Shown here: positions 43,491-51,733 of the stretch, piece after piece
How positions within the stretch are numbered: position 1 is the stretch's first letter
How the letters are laid out: the number at the start of each line of letters is the position of its first letter
Assembly (NCBI GenBank): GCA_937924525.1
Contig: CALDSU010000005.1
Location: 186,001 to 250,000, forward strand
Reading direction: 5' to 3'
Length of the DNA stretch: 64,000 bases
Source of the DNA: an uncultured Bryobacteraceae bacterium
GTDB taxonomy: Bacteria; Acidobacteriota; Terriglobia; Bryobacterales; Bryobacteraceae
Notes under the pieces: model-generated
What the model was told of the DNA's origin: nothing
Seen by the model: only the letters and a program-made list of their open reading frames with translations
The model's database searches: none
Made by a program: the position numbers and the translations under genes

Positions 43491-44699
43491 ATGAACAGCC
43501 GTTTGAAGTTTCTTGTTGTTTTCGCCTCCACCGCGCTCGTCGTCATGTTGCTGCTCGGCGCGGTGATGGGCAAGAGCGCCCCGCCGGAAGGGCCCTACCG
43601 GCACCTGGCCGTGTTTACCGACGTGCTCAGCCGGATCAAGAGCGAGTACGTGGAAGAGCCCAACATGAAGATGGTGACCGTAGGCGCCGTCACCGGTCTG
43701 CTCGAATCCATCGACCCCTTCGCCAGTTACCTCAACGCGGATCAGTACAAGGATTACCTGAAGAAGAAAGACAGCTATAAGGGTGACGTGGGGCTGGTGC
43801 TGGCCAAGCGCGCCGGGTTCCTCTCCGTGGTGGGGACGATTCCTGGCTCCCCGGCGGCGCAGGCGGGCATGATGGCGGGGGACTGGATCGACGCCATTCG
43901 CGGCGTCGCCACGCGGGACATGCCCCTGGCTTACGCCGAGATCCTGCTGCGTGGCGAACCGGGCTCCACGATCGAGCTATCCGTGTTCCGCAGCCGGCGC
44001 CCCGACCCGCAGAAGATTACCCTGACGCGCGCCGAAATCTCGTATCCCAGCCTCCAGACGCGGATGCTGGCGGGAGAAACCGGTCATTTGCGGGTGGAAA
44101 CGCTCGAAGCCGGCAAAGTGGCGAAGGTAGCCGAGGCCCTCCGGCGACTGGAGGCGGAGGGCGCCAGGCGCATTCTGCTCGACCTCCGCAACTGTTCCAC
44201 AGGCGCGCCAGAGGACGGCTGGGCTCTGGCCAACTTGTTTCTCGACAAGGGAACGCTCGGTTACACGCAAGGGCAGCGCGTGCCGCGGAAGAACTCTGAG
44301 GCGGACCCGGGCAAGACGGTCTGCCGGTTGCCCCTGCGGGTGCTCGTCAACCGGGGAACGGCGGGGGCGGCGGAAATCGCCGCCGCAGCTCTGCTGGATA
44401 ACAAGCGCGCCGAAGTCGTCGGCGACCGGACACAGCAGGTCGGATCCGTGATCCGTCCGATCCCCCTCGATGACGGGGGCGCGCTGATCCTGTCCGTCGC
44501 CAAGTTCTACTCCCCGTCTGGCAAGGCGATCCCGGATGCCGGCGTCACCCCCACCATCAGCAAACCGGAACCCGAGTCACAGGTGGATTTTGACGAGAAC
44601 GGCAATCCCCTCACGCAACAAGTGACGCCTGAGCAGCAGGAAGCGCACCGGAACGCGCTGGAAAGATACGTAGAGCAGATCGCGGAGGAATGGAAATAG
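43491..44699 (+). CDS. CtpA/S41-family PDZ protein lacking catalytic residues
   Basis: This 402-residue protein has an N-terminal membrane anchor or signal (about 7-27), an N-terminal helical segment ('LLESIDPFASYLNADQYKDY'), a PDZ domain (about 95-180, 'GTIPGSPAAQAGMMAGDWID') and an S41 core (about 195-355). In active C-terminal processing proteases the dyad is Ser in GSASASE and Lys 25 residues later in GKG, with Gln four beyond. Here the first reads 'GTAGAAEI', placing Gly292 at the Ser; the second reads 'TQQVGSVI', placing Val317 at the Lys and Ile321 at the Gln. Proteolysis by this mechanism is therefore unlikely, although the fold and PDZ domain look intact. A binding, adaptor or regulatory role is inferred. 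Confidence 0.88.
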   Translation: MNSRLKFLVVFASTALVVMLLLGAVMGKSAPPEGPYRHLAVFTDVLSRIKSEYVEEPNMKMVTVGAVTGLLESIDPFASYLNADQYKDYLKKKDSYKGDVGLVLAKRAGFLSVVGTIPGSPAAQAGMMAGDWIDAIRGVATRDMPLAYAEILLRGEPGSTIELSVFRSRRPDPQKITLTRAEISYPSLQTRMLAGETGHLRVETLEAGKVAKVAEALRRLEAEGARRILLDLRNCSTGAPEDGWALANLFLDKGTLGYTQGQRVPRKNSEADPGKTVCRLPLRVLVNRGTAGAAEIAAAALLDNKRAEVVGDRTQQVGSVIRPIPLDDGGALILSVAKFYSPSGKAIPDAGVTPTISKPEPESQVDFDENGNPLTQQVTPEQQEAHRNALERYVEQIAEEWK

Positions 44700-44712
44700 C
44701 CGGCAGGGGAGC

Positions 44713-44736
44713 GGGCCGCGCGCCGGCGCGCGGCCC
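44713..44736. terminator. Perfect 24-base palindrome between convergent genes
   Basis: GGGCCGCGCGCC is followed directly by its exact reverse complement. It sits between the stops of the S41-like gene and the convergent cytochrome c gene. Transcripts from either side could form a very stable hairpin. No T-run follows, so it would act as a pause or RNA-end stabiliser rather than a textbook terminator. Confidence 0.45.
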
Positions 44737-44748
44737 CGCGCAGGGAAA

Positions 44749-45066
44749 TCAGAGGGTTTTCAAATAGGCCATCAGATCGGCCCGTTCGGTGTCGTCCAGC
44801 ATCTCTTTGTAAGCCGGCATGCCGTTGCCGCCCTCGTCAATCTTCGCCATGACATTGGCGTCGGTCGGCTTCTTCCCGTTTGCCATCTTTTCTTTCTTGA
44901 ACAAGCCCTTCAGGGAAGGCCCCATCTTCTTTTCGTCGCTGTCGTGCGCATGACACACGCCGCACTGCTCGAAGACTTCCTTTCCTTTGGCGGCGTCCGC
45001 CGCCCTTGCCGGGATAGCCACCAAGGCTGCGCCGAGCCCCAGAATCAAAAGAGTTGACTGTCGCAT
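44749..45066 (-). CDS. Small periplasmic cytochrome c (class I)
   Basis: This 105-residue protein has a signal peptide (MRQSTLLILGLGAALVAIPARAA) and one haem motif, 'CGVCH' (within residues 35-39). The sixth-ligand methionine is likely in 'GGNGMPAY' near residue 80. The layout 'GKEVFEQCGVCHAHDSDEKK ... MGPSLKGLF ... LMAYLKTL' is a standard class I cytochrome c. It is a soluble electron carrier; partners are unknown. There is no ribosome-binding site, and TACACT lies eight bases before the ATG. It diverges from the DUF2064 gene, with 24 bases between start codons. Confidence 0.93.
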   Translation of the reverse strand: MRQSTLLILGLGAALVAIPARAADAAKGKEVFEQCGVCHAHDSDEKKMGPSLKGLFKKEKMANGKKPTDANVMAKIDEGGNGMPAYKEMLDDTERADLMAYLKTL

Positions 45067-45074
45067 ATTTTTAG

Positions 45075-45080
45075 AGTGTA
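45075..45080 (-). promoter_or_regulatory. -10-like TACACT before the cytochrome c gene
   Basis: On the minus strand TACACT ends eight bases before the ATG at 45066. This spacing predicts leaderless transcription. Confidence 0.35.
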
Positions 45081-45090
45081 CCGTTTTCCT

Positions 45091-45720
45091 ATGCCGCCGA
45101 TGGTTATCGTGTTCGCCAAGGCCCCGATCCCGGGCAGGGTGAAAACGAGGCTGATCCCGCTCCTCGGGGGGGAGCGGGCCGCGGCGCTGCATGCGGCCTT
45201 GGTCCGGGACCAGATCCTGCTGCTTCAATCGCTTGCCGGGACAGTTGCCTGCGAACTGCACACCGACGAGGCTACGGATGCCTGGACCTGCCTCGGGGTT
45301 TCACAGAAATTGCAGGCCGGCGGGGACCTGGGAGAGCGGATGCTGGCGGCGCTGGAGACAGCCTTGGCTTCCGGCCATTCCTCGGCCTGTATTCTGGGCG
45401 GCGATATCCCCGCCTTGCCCGCCGCACACCTGCTGGGCCTGCTGGATGAACCCGGAGACGTCACGTTTGGTCCCGCCGAGGATGGGGGCTTCTGGGGTAT
45501 CGCCGTCCGCCGGGTGCATCCGGCTATGTTCCGCCAAGTGCGGTGGTCCGCGCCGGATACGCTGGCTCGCGCGATCGGCGCGGCGCGGGGCTGCGGACTG
45601 TCCGCCGGGTTGGCCGCCTCCTGGTGGGATGTCGACACGGCCACCGATGTGCGGCGTCTCCAGGCCCTTGCCGCGCCGCCTCCTCATTTAGCCGCCTGGC
45701 TTCGAGACACTGTTCGATAA
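45091..45720 (+). CDS. DUF2064 (TIGR04282) glycosyltransferase-like protein
   Basis: This 209-residue protein has the nucleotide-sugar-transferase-like fold of the TIGR04282 family. The start 'MPPMVIVFAKAPIPGRVKTRL' is the family N-terminus with the nucleotide-binding basic residues, and 'ILGGDIPALPAAHL' contains the metal-binding Asp. 'VTFGPAEDGGFWGIAVRR' and 'WWDVDTATDVRRLQAL' complete the pattern. The substrate is not known; the family is often near sugar or lipid modification genes. The ATG at 45091 is preferred over an upstream GTG at 45076. The Oar-like receptor starts 11 bases after its stop. Confidence 0.85.
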   Translation: MPPMVIVFAKAPIPGRVKTRLIPLLGGERAAALHAALVRDQILLLQSLAGTVACELHTDEATDAWTCLGVSQKLQAGGDLGERMLAALETALASGHSSACILGGDIPALPAAHLLGLLDEPGDVTFGPAEDGGFWGIAVRRVHPAMFRQVRWSAPDTLARAIGAARGCGLSAGLAASWWDVDTATDVRRLQALAAPPPHLAAWLRDTVR

Positions 45721-45721
45721 T
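45716..45721 (+). promoter_or_regulatory. -10-like GATAAT before the Oar-like receptor gene
   Basis: GATAAT overlaps the stop codon of the DUF2064 gene and ends ten bases before the ATG at 45732. It could give the receptor its own near-leaderless transcript. Confidence 0.25.
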
Positions 45722-45731
45722 TGAAGAATCG

Positions 45732-48700
45732 ATGGGGTTCCTACTCTTCCTGGTCGTCCTTCCTCTCTGCGGCCAAGTCACCAGTTCCGTGATCTCGGGA
45801 CATGCCGCCGACAGTTCCGGGAGGCCGGTCGCCGGGGTCCTGGTGCGCGCGGAGCGCAAGACCGGCGGCCTGGTCCGCGAGTCCGTCACGGCGCGGGACG
45901 GAAGCTACACCCTGGCCGAACTGGAGCCCGCCGATTACCGGGTGACGGTAACCGATGAGCGATTTGAACCCGTGGTCATCGATCCGGTGGTGGTCGCGGT
46001 AAACACCCGCCGGCGGGTCGACGTGCGCCTGGCCGTCCGGGGGATGGCGCAGACGGTGGAAGTCTCCGCCCGGGCGGCGGCGGTCTCCGCCGAGTCCTCC
46101 GAACTGGCGCTGGTGCTCGACCGCGGGCGCATTCAGGATCTGCCCCTCAACCGCCGCGATTTCCTGCAACTCAGCCTGCTGGCGCCCGGAGTCGCGGCGC
46201 CGGTGCAGGATTCCGAGCTGTCCACCCGCGGTTCCTTCGCCATGCATGCGTCGGGCGCGCGGGAAGAGGCCAATAACTTCCTGATGGACGGCGTCGACAA
46301 CAACGATCCCTATCTCAACACGTTCGCCCTCCAGCCGCCGGTCGACGCCATTCAGGAGTTCAAGGTTTCCACCAGCACGCACAGCGCGTTGTACGGACGC
46401 AATGCCGGGGCCCAGGTGAATATCATCACCCGGGGCGGCGGCAACCAGTTTCACGGATCGCTGTACGAGTTTTTCCGCAACCGGGCGCTCGACGCCCGCA
46501 ATGCGTTCGAAGGCCCAGAGCGGCGGAAACTGATCCGCAACCAATTCGGCGGAGCGGCCGGTGGCGCGCTCGCGCGCGACCGCACCTTTTATTTCGCCAA
46601 CTTCGAAGCCCTCCGGGAGCGGCGCGGTTTCAGCCGGGCTTCCCGCGTGCCCACGGTCCCGCAGCGCGAAGGCGTCTTCGCCCAAACCGTGGTGGATCCG
46701 TTTACCCAGCGGCCATTTCCCGGCAACGCAATTCCGCGCAGCCGCATCTCGGCGCTCGCGCCGCGCGTGCTGAAACTGTTCCCGCTCCCGAACCAGCCCG
46801 GGACGTTGAATTTTCTGGGCCAGCCCGTGCTACGCGAGTCCCTGACGCAGGGCCACACGCGCCTCGATCACCAGCTCACTGGACGCGACCAGTTCACCTT
46901 CCGCTACAGCCTCGGCGTGCAGGACCTGTTCGAGCCGTTTACCGAGGACCTCGCCGAGTTGCCGGGTTTCGGCAATGAAGTCGACAACCGCGGCCACAAC
47001 GCAATGCTGCACCACACCCGGGTCGTCAGCCCGCGAACCTTCCATTCGCTGCGCTTGGGCTTCGGGCGGGCGTTTCGCCAGGTGCGCCCGGAGAACTTCA
47101 CGCGCGATGTCGGCCGCGAGTGGGGAGTGCCCTGGCTGAACGTCCGCCCGCGCGATTTCGGCTACCCGCTGTTCAACGTCGCCGGCTTCCCCGCAGTCGG
47201 CGATGCGGCCCAACTCCCCATCCGGCGGGGAACCGACACGTACCAGTTGATCGAGACGATGTCTCTGCTGCGCGGATCCCACAACGTCCAGTGGGGCGGC
47301 GAGGTGCGCCACTCGCGGCTCAACGGCTACCTGGATTACTTCGCCCGCGGCTCGTTGACCTTCTCCGGGGCGCTCTCGGGTGCGGGCCTTGCCGACTTGC
47401 TGCTCGGGTTCCCCACTTTCGGCATCCAGGCGCAGTTCGACAACCGGCAGCGGCTGACCAGTTCGGCCTATCACTGGTTCGTGCAGGACGACTGGCGGGT
47501 GACCCGCTCCCTGACGCTGAACCTTGGCCTGCGCTACGAACTGCTGACGCCTCCCGTCGATCCCGAGAACCGGATGTCCATTCTCGATCCGGCGGCGGGC
47601 CGCATCGTGAGGGTAGGCAGCGAGGGGGTTTCGCGCTCCGGCCTGCGCGCCGACCGCAACAACCTGGCGCCGCGCGCCGGCTTCGCCTGGAACCCGCGCG
47701 GCGGCCTGGTGGTGCGCGGCGGCTACGGCATTTACTACGACTCCGGCATGCAGGTGGTCAACTCGTCGCTGTATTTCAATCCGCCCTACTTCTCGGTGCG
47801 GGTGTTTTTCCCGACGCAAACCTCTCTGCTGACGCTGGACAACCCGTTTGCGGGCGGGATCACGCCGCCGCCGTCGCCGAATACGCTGAGCCCGGATCTC
47901 CGGGCCGCGTACGCGCAGCAATGGAATTTCGGCGTGCAGCAGCAGGTGGGCGGCGTCAGCACGGTGTCCCTGGCCTACGCGGGCGCCAAGGGCAGCCATC
48001 TGGTCCGTTCGCGAGACTTGAATCAACCGCGCCCCGCGCCGGGGAATCTTGCGTCGCGCCGCCCCTACCCAGCGCTCGGGTCGATCTTCTACACCGAAAG
48101 CGGCGCCAATTCTTCGTACCACTCGTTGCAGAGTTCGCTCGACCGGCGGCTGACGCGGGGCCTTTCGCTGCTGGCCTCCTATACGTGGTCGAAATCGATC
48201 GACGACGCCAGCGCGTTTCTCGGCAACAAAGCAGACAAGAACTTTCCGCAGGACAGTTTGAATTACCGGGCCGAGCGCGGGCTGTCCAGTTTCGACGCAG
48301 CCCACCGCGCCGCCGCCGCGGTGGTCTACCTGCCGCCGGGGCGGGCCTGGTGGCGGCGGAATCTCGAATTGCGGACCATCTTCCAGGCGCAGTCCGGACA
48401 GCCGTTTACGCCCATCCTGCGGTTTGACAATTCGAACACGGGGAACACCGGCGGCATCTTTGGCAACGACCGGCCGGATTTGACGCGCGATCCCCGGCTG
48501 GCGGAGCGGTCCGCGGCCCGGTGGTTCGATCCCACCGCCTTCGCGATTCCCGCGCCGTTCACCTTCGGCAACGCGGGACGCAACATCGTCCGCGCTCCGG
48601 CCTTTGCCTCGCTGGACGCCGCCCTGGCGCGCCGTTTTGTGCTGCGCGAGGGGATCTGGCTCAGCGCGGACGTGCAGGCGTTCAACGTAGCCAATCGCGT

Positions 48701-48809
48701 GAACCTGGATCTGCCCGAGCGGTTCGCCGACGAACCGTCAACCTTCGGCCGGATCCTGTCGGCCAGAGCGCCCCGGCAGGTGCAGTTCGCGTTGCGGTTG
48801 ACCTGGTAG
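45732..48809 (+). CDS. Oar-like TonB-dependent outer-membrane receptor with carboxypeptidase-regulatory domain
   Basis: This 1025-residue outer-membrane protein starts with a short signal (MGFLLFLVVLPLCGQ). A carboxypeptidase-regulatory-like beta domain follows (about 17-100, 'ISGHAADSSGRPVAGVLVRA'), then a plug domain (about 105-240, with 'DRGRIQDLPLNRRDFLQLS' and 'NNFLMDGVDNNDPYLNTF'), and a long beta-barrel that ends in an aromatic residue ('FALRLTW'). This architecture is greatly expanded in Solibacter-type Acidobacteria and is thought to import oligosaccharides or peptides. No TonB box is recognisable by eye. No SusD partner is adjacent. Confidence 0.92.
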   Translation: MGFLLFLVVLPLCGQVTSSVISGHAADSSGRPVAGVLVRAERKTGGLVRESVTARDGSYTLAELEPADYRVTVTDERFEPVVIDPVVVAVNTRRRVDVRLAVRGMAQTVEVSARAAAVSAESSELALVLDRGRIQDLPLNRRDFLQLSLLAPGVAAPVQDSELSTRGSFAMHASGAREEANNFLMDGVDNNDPYLNTFALQPPVDAIQEFKVSTSTHSALYGRNAGAQVNIITRGGGNQFHGSLYEFFRNRALDARNAFEGPERRKLIRNQFGGAAGGALARDRTFYFANFEALRERRGFSRASRVPTVPQREGVFAQTVVDPFTQRPFPGNAIPRSRISALAPRVLKLFPLPNQPGTLNFLGQPVLRESLTQGHTRLDHQLTGRDQFTFRYSLGVQDLFEPFTEDLAELPGFGNEVDNRGHNAMLHHTRVVSPRTFHSLRLGFGRAFRQVRPENFTRDVGREWGVPWLNVRPRDFGYPLFNVAGFPAVGDAAQLPIRRGTDTYQLIETMSLLRGSHNVQWGGEVRHSRLNGYLDYFARGSLTFSGALSGAGLADLLLGFPTFGIQAQFDNRQRLTSSAYHWFVQDDWRVTRSLTLNLGLRYELLTPPVDPENRMSILDPAAGRIVRVGSEGVSRSGLRADRNNLAPRAGFAWNPRGGLVVRGGYGIYYDSGMQVVNSSLYFNPPYFSVRVFFPTQTSLLTLDNPFAGGITPPPSPNTLSPDLRAAYAQQWNFGVQQQVGGVSTVSLAYAGAKGSHLVRSRDLNQPRPAPGNLASRRPYPALGSIFYTESGANSSYHSLQSSLDRRLTRGLSLLASYTWSKSIDDASAFLGNKADKNFPQDSLNYRAERGLSSFDAAHRAAAAVVYLPPGRAWWRRNLELRTIFQAQSGQPFTPILRFDNSNTGNTGGIFGNDRPDLTRDPRLAERSAARWFDPTAFAIPAPFTFGNAGRNIVRAPAFASLDAALARRFVLREGIWLSADVQAFNVANRVNLDLPERFADEPSTFGRILSARAPRQVQFALRLTW

Positions 48810-48968
48810 AGGGCGGGTGGAGCGCGGTCCGGCGCCGTGGTTGCCGTCGCGCCGGCGGGGAACGGAAGTTCCGCTGCGCGCTGAAACAGGAGGGGCAACG
48901 GCCTCTCTCCCAGGCGTTTGCTTGACGTGGCGGAATTTCGCGCCATTCCCCGCACTTTCCCGTTCCCG

Positions 48969-48976
48969 ACCGATAA
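48969..48976 (+). promoter_or_regulatory. Sigma-28-like -10 element before flbD-motAB
   Basis: ACCGATAA differs from the flagellar sigma-28 -10 consensus GCCGATAA at one base and lies 20 bases before the flbD ATG. The expected -35 (TAAAGTTT) is not matched at the proper spacing, so support is only partial. Confidence 0.3.
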
Positions 48977-48996
48977 GGATCTTGGCGGACAGAGCC

Positions 48997-49209
48997 ATGA
49001 TCCGGCTGACCCGGCTCAACCACGAGCCCTTTATCCTGAACTCCGACTTGATCGAGTACCTGGAGATGACCCCCGACACGGTCATCACCCTGACCACGGG
49101 GCAGAAACTGATGGTGCACGAAACGGCCGAAGATGTCGTGGAGCGCATCATCGCGTTCCGCCGGGCGATTGCGAGCCAGTGGGGGGCGGGGGATGGCGGC
49201 AAAGGCTAA
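48997..49209 (+). CDS. flbD: Flagellar protein FlbD/SwrD
   Basis: This 70-residue protein has the whole FlbD family pattern: 'MIRLTRLNHEPFILNSDLIE', 'DTVITLTTGQKLMVHE' and 'VERIIAFRR'. In Bacillus the homologue SwrD raises flagellar torque by supporting stator gene expression. Its location directly before motA, with a 17-base overlap, fits that role. The ATG at 48997 matches the family start exactly. The preceding 187 bases after the receptor gene hold no other gene. Confidence 0.93.
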   Translation: MIRLTRLNHEPFILNSDLIEYLEMTPDTVITLTTGQKLMVHETAEDVVERIIAFRRAIASQWGAGDGGKG

Positions 49210-50020
49210 TGCGCGCGGCGCCAGCCGCGCGGACCTGGCGACGCTGGCCGGCCTGCTGCTCGCCCTCGGGGGAATCCTTGGGGGGATGATCCTGGAGGGC
49301 GGAGAACTCCGGGAAATCTTCCAGCCCACCGCCGCGCTCATCGTGCTCGGCGGGACGGTGGGCGCCGTCCTGGTGACCTCGCCAATGAGCGCGGTCAGAC
49401 GCTCCTTCCGCGCCTTCCTCGAGGTGTTTATCGAGAAAAACCCCCGTCCGGAAAGCGTGATCGATCAACTGGTCGCCTACGCCACCAAGGCGCGCAAGAA
49501 CGGCATCGTGTCTCTCGAGGAAGAAGTCAGCCTCATTCAGGAGCCGTTCCTCCGCAAAGCGCTCATGCTCGCCGTCGATGGCACCGACCTTCAGGAACTG
49601 CGCAAAATGATGGAACTCGAAATCGAACTGGAAGAGCACCACGTAGAGGCGGAAGCCAAAGTGTTCGAGTCCGCGGGCGGCTACGCGCCGACCATCGGCA
49701 TTATCGGCGCGGTAATCGGCCTGATTCAAACCATGAAGCACCTGGCCAACATCGAAGAGGTGGGACACGGCATCGCGACCGCGTTTGTCGCCACCATCTA
49801 TGGCGTGGGCTCGGCGAACATCCTGTTTCTGCCCGCGGGCGGCAAAATCCGCGCCCGCGCCCAGAGCCGCATGCAGCTCAAGGAGATGATGCTGGAGGGC
49901 GTCCTCAGCATCGTGGAAGGCATGAATCCCAAACTGATCCGGGGAAAACTCGAAGCCTACGCGCTCGGCGCGCCTTCCCGCTCCCCGGACCTTGCCGCCG
50001 CGCCGGGCGGTAAAAAATGA
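49193..50020 (+). CDS. motA: Flagellar motor stator protein MotA
   Basis: MotA forms the ring of the stator complex and, with MotB, couples ion flow to flagellar rotation. The 275-residue protein has four membrane helices: one near 14-35, one near 43-65, and the pair near 165-210 ('GGYAPTIGIIGAVIGLIQTM' and 'IATAFVATIYGVGSANILFL'). The cytoplasmic loop between carries charged residues that contact the rotor. The ATG at 49193 follows a G-rich stretch and lies inside the end of flbD. The MotB start overlaps the stop. Confidence 0.95.
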   Translation: MAAKANARGASRADLATLAGLLLALGGILGGMILEGGELREIFQPTAALIVLGGTVGAVLVTSPMSAVRRSFRAFLEVFIEKNPRPESVIDQLVAYATKARKNGIVSLEEEVSLIQEPFLRKALMLAVDGTDLQELRKMMELEIELEEHHVEAEAKVFESAGGYAPTIGIIGAVIGLIQTMKHLANIEEVGHGIATAFVATIYGVGSANILFLPAGGKIRARAQSRMQLKEMMLEGVLSIVEGMNPKLIRGKLEAYALGAPSRSPDLAAAPGGKK

Positions 50021-50907
50021 CGGATTTGCCCAGCCGGCGAAGCCGCTGGGCGGAGCATGAGATGGCGCGCCGCAAGAAGCACGGATCGCACGAAAACCAT
50101 GAACGCTGGCTGGTCTCTTACGCCGATTTCATCACGCTCCTGTTCGCTTTCTTTGTCGTGATGTTCGCCTCCTCGCAGGCCGACCGCGGAAAAGCTCAAC
50201 AGGTGGCCGAGTCGATCAAGCGCGCGCTCGACGACGACCAGTTCGCCGCCGCGCTCCGCGGCATCCTGGGCGGCACCGTTGGCGAGAGGGGTCCGGGCAA
50301 TAGCATGATGCGCGGTCCCGGCGGCGTCAAAACCGGCAAAGAGGCGCCCCGGGAACCCGGTCCTTACGCGGAACTGGTCCCCTCGCTCCGCATGCTTCAG
50401 CAGCAACTGAAGGCGGAGATCGAAGCCGGCATGCTGCAAGTCAATATGGAGCCGCGCGGACTGGTGGTGAGCCTGCGGCAAGCCGCCTTCTTCCCTTCCG
50501 GTACGGACAGCATCGATCCTTCCACCTACCCCGTGATCGAAAAGCTCGCGGGGTTGATCGCCCGCCTGCCGAACAAGGTCCGCCTGGAAGGACATACCGA
50601 CGCCGTACCGATCCGGACCGAGCGGTTCCGGTCGAACTGGGAGCTTTCCTCCGCGCGCGGCGTCGCGATGCTCGACCTGCTGTCGACGCGGTACGGCATA
50701 CCCCAGTCCCGGATGTCGGTCGGCGGTTACGGCGAAACGATTCCGCTGGATTCCAACGACACAGAGGCGGGGCGCGCGCGCAACCGCCGAGTGGACATCG
50801 TCATCCTCAATGAATACGGCGCGCGGGGCGAACCCAGCGTTCCCCCCGAAGCCTCGACCGCCCCCAAAACCGGCGCCGCGCCGTCACGCGTCCCCTCGAC
50901 CCCCTAG
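50017..50907 (+). CDS. motB: Flagellar motor stator protein MotB
   Basis: MotB anchors the stator to peptidoglycan and carries the ion path. The single helix near residues 32-52 contains the essential aspartate in 'SYADFITLLFAFFVVMFA'. Asp is followed by Phe-Ile-Thr-Leu, and the sodium or proton choice cannot be fixed from this. The C-terminal OmpA-like peptidoglycan-binding domain (about 150-265) holds 'LEGHTDAVPIRTERFRSNWE' and 'GYGETIPLDSNDTEAGRARN'. A Pro/Ala/Thr-rich tail ends the 296-residue protein. Start and motA stop share ATGA. No other flagellar genes are in the window. Confidence 0.95.
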   Translation: MTDLPSRRSRWAEHEMARRKKHGSHENHERWLVSYADFITLLFAFFVVMFASSQADRGKAQQVAESIKRALDDDQFAAALRGILGGTVGERGPGNSMMRGPGGVKTGKEAPREPGPYAELVPSLRMLQQQLKAEIEAGMLQVNMEPRGLVVSLRQAAFFPSGTDSIDPSTYPVIEKLAGLIARLPNKVRLEGHTDAVPIRTERFRSNWELSSARGVAMLDLLSTRYGIPQSRMSVGGYGETIPLDSNDTEAGRARNRRVDIVILNEYGARGEPSVPPEASTAPKTGAAPSRVPSTP

Positions 50908-51008
50908 CAGCGTTGGCCTGCCACTGCGCCAGGCTCGCTCCCAGCCGGTCGCGGCGCCGGCGGGGCTGGTTTCGCAATCCGACAGGGCCCGCGGGTGTTA
51001 CAATCTCA

Positions 51009-51431
51009 ATGCCCGTACCCGCCATGTTGCGCGCCGCCCGAGTTCTCCGCACGCTTGCCACGGCCGAGGACCCGGCGGCGCTGGAAGCTTGGATCTGCGC
51101 CGCCTGGCGGGGCGTGGTGGGAACGCGCATCGCCCGGCATGCCCGCGCCGAGCGCCTGGTCCGCAACCGTCTGATCGTAGGAGTCGACGACGCCGTCTGG
51201 CAGCGTCAGTTGTTCTTGATGCACGGCCAGATTCTCCATAAACTGCGCCAGCAGACAGGCGCGGACTTTGTCGATCGCGTGGAATTCCGGGTGTCGCCGC
51301 CGCGCCGGGAACCGCAGCGCGCGGCACGGTCCGACCCGCGCCAGACCGGCCTGTTCGACGAAGCGGCCGGCATCGCCGACCCCGTCCTACGCCGTCTGTA
51401 CCTTGCTTCCCGAAAGAAGGAAACCGCGTGA
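51009..51431 (+). CDS. DciA/DUF721 family protein
   Basis: DciA is the ancestral loader of the replicative helicase DnaB in many bacteria. The 140-residue protein has the DUF721 core: 'ALEAWICAAWRGVVGTRIAR', 'HARAERLVRNRLIVGVDDAV' and 'WQRQLFLMHGQILHKLRQQT'. The C-terminal part with 'GLFDEAAG' is less conserved. Starts at 51009 (MPVPAM) and 51024 (MLRAAR) are both possible; TACAAT lies four bases before the first. The stop overlaps the gatC start (GTGA), so it shares the gatCA transcript. Confidence 0.8.
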   Translation: MPVPAMLRAARVLRTLATAEDPAALEAWICAAWRGVVGTRIARHARAERLVRNRLIVGVDDAVWQRQLFLMHGQILHKLRQQTGADFVDRVEFRVSPPRREPQRAARSDPRQTGLFDEAAGIADPVLRRLYLASRKKETA

Positions 51432-51727
51432 AGATCACCGAATCGGAAGTCCGCTACGTGGCCGACCTGGCGAATCTGAGGCTCACCGACCAGGAGGTGC
51501 TGCGCATGACCGCGGAGCTGTCGAGTGTGCTGGAGCACATGGATAAGCTCAACGAACTCGACACCGCGGAAGTTCCGCCCATGGCGCAAGTGCTGTACGA
51601 GGCGGAGGAAACGGCCACGCTCCGGCCGGACCGCGAAAAACCGCCGCTGGGCGCGGAAGCGGCGCTGGCCAACGCCCCCCAGGCCGGGGCCGGCCATTTC
51701 AAAGTCCCCAAGGTAATTGAACGCTAG
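51428..51727 (+). CDS. gatC: Asp/Glu-tRNA amidotransferase subunit C
   Basis: GatC is the small stabilising subunit of the GatCAB amidotransferase, which converts Glu-tRNA(Gln) or Asp-tRNA(Asn) to the amide form. The 99-residue protein begins 'MKITESEVRYVADLANLRL', and has 'ELSSVLEHMDKLNELDTAEV' and 'FKVPKVIER', the family start, middle and end. A GTG at 51428 is the start. gatA follows after six bases. gatB is not in the window. Confidence 0.96.
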   Translation: MKITESEVRYVADLANLRLTDQEVLRMTAELSSVLEHMDKLNELDTAEVPPMAQVLYEAEETATLRPDREKPPLGAEAALANAPQAGAGHFKVPKVIER

Positions 51728-51733
51728 CCCCCC

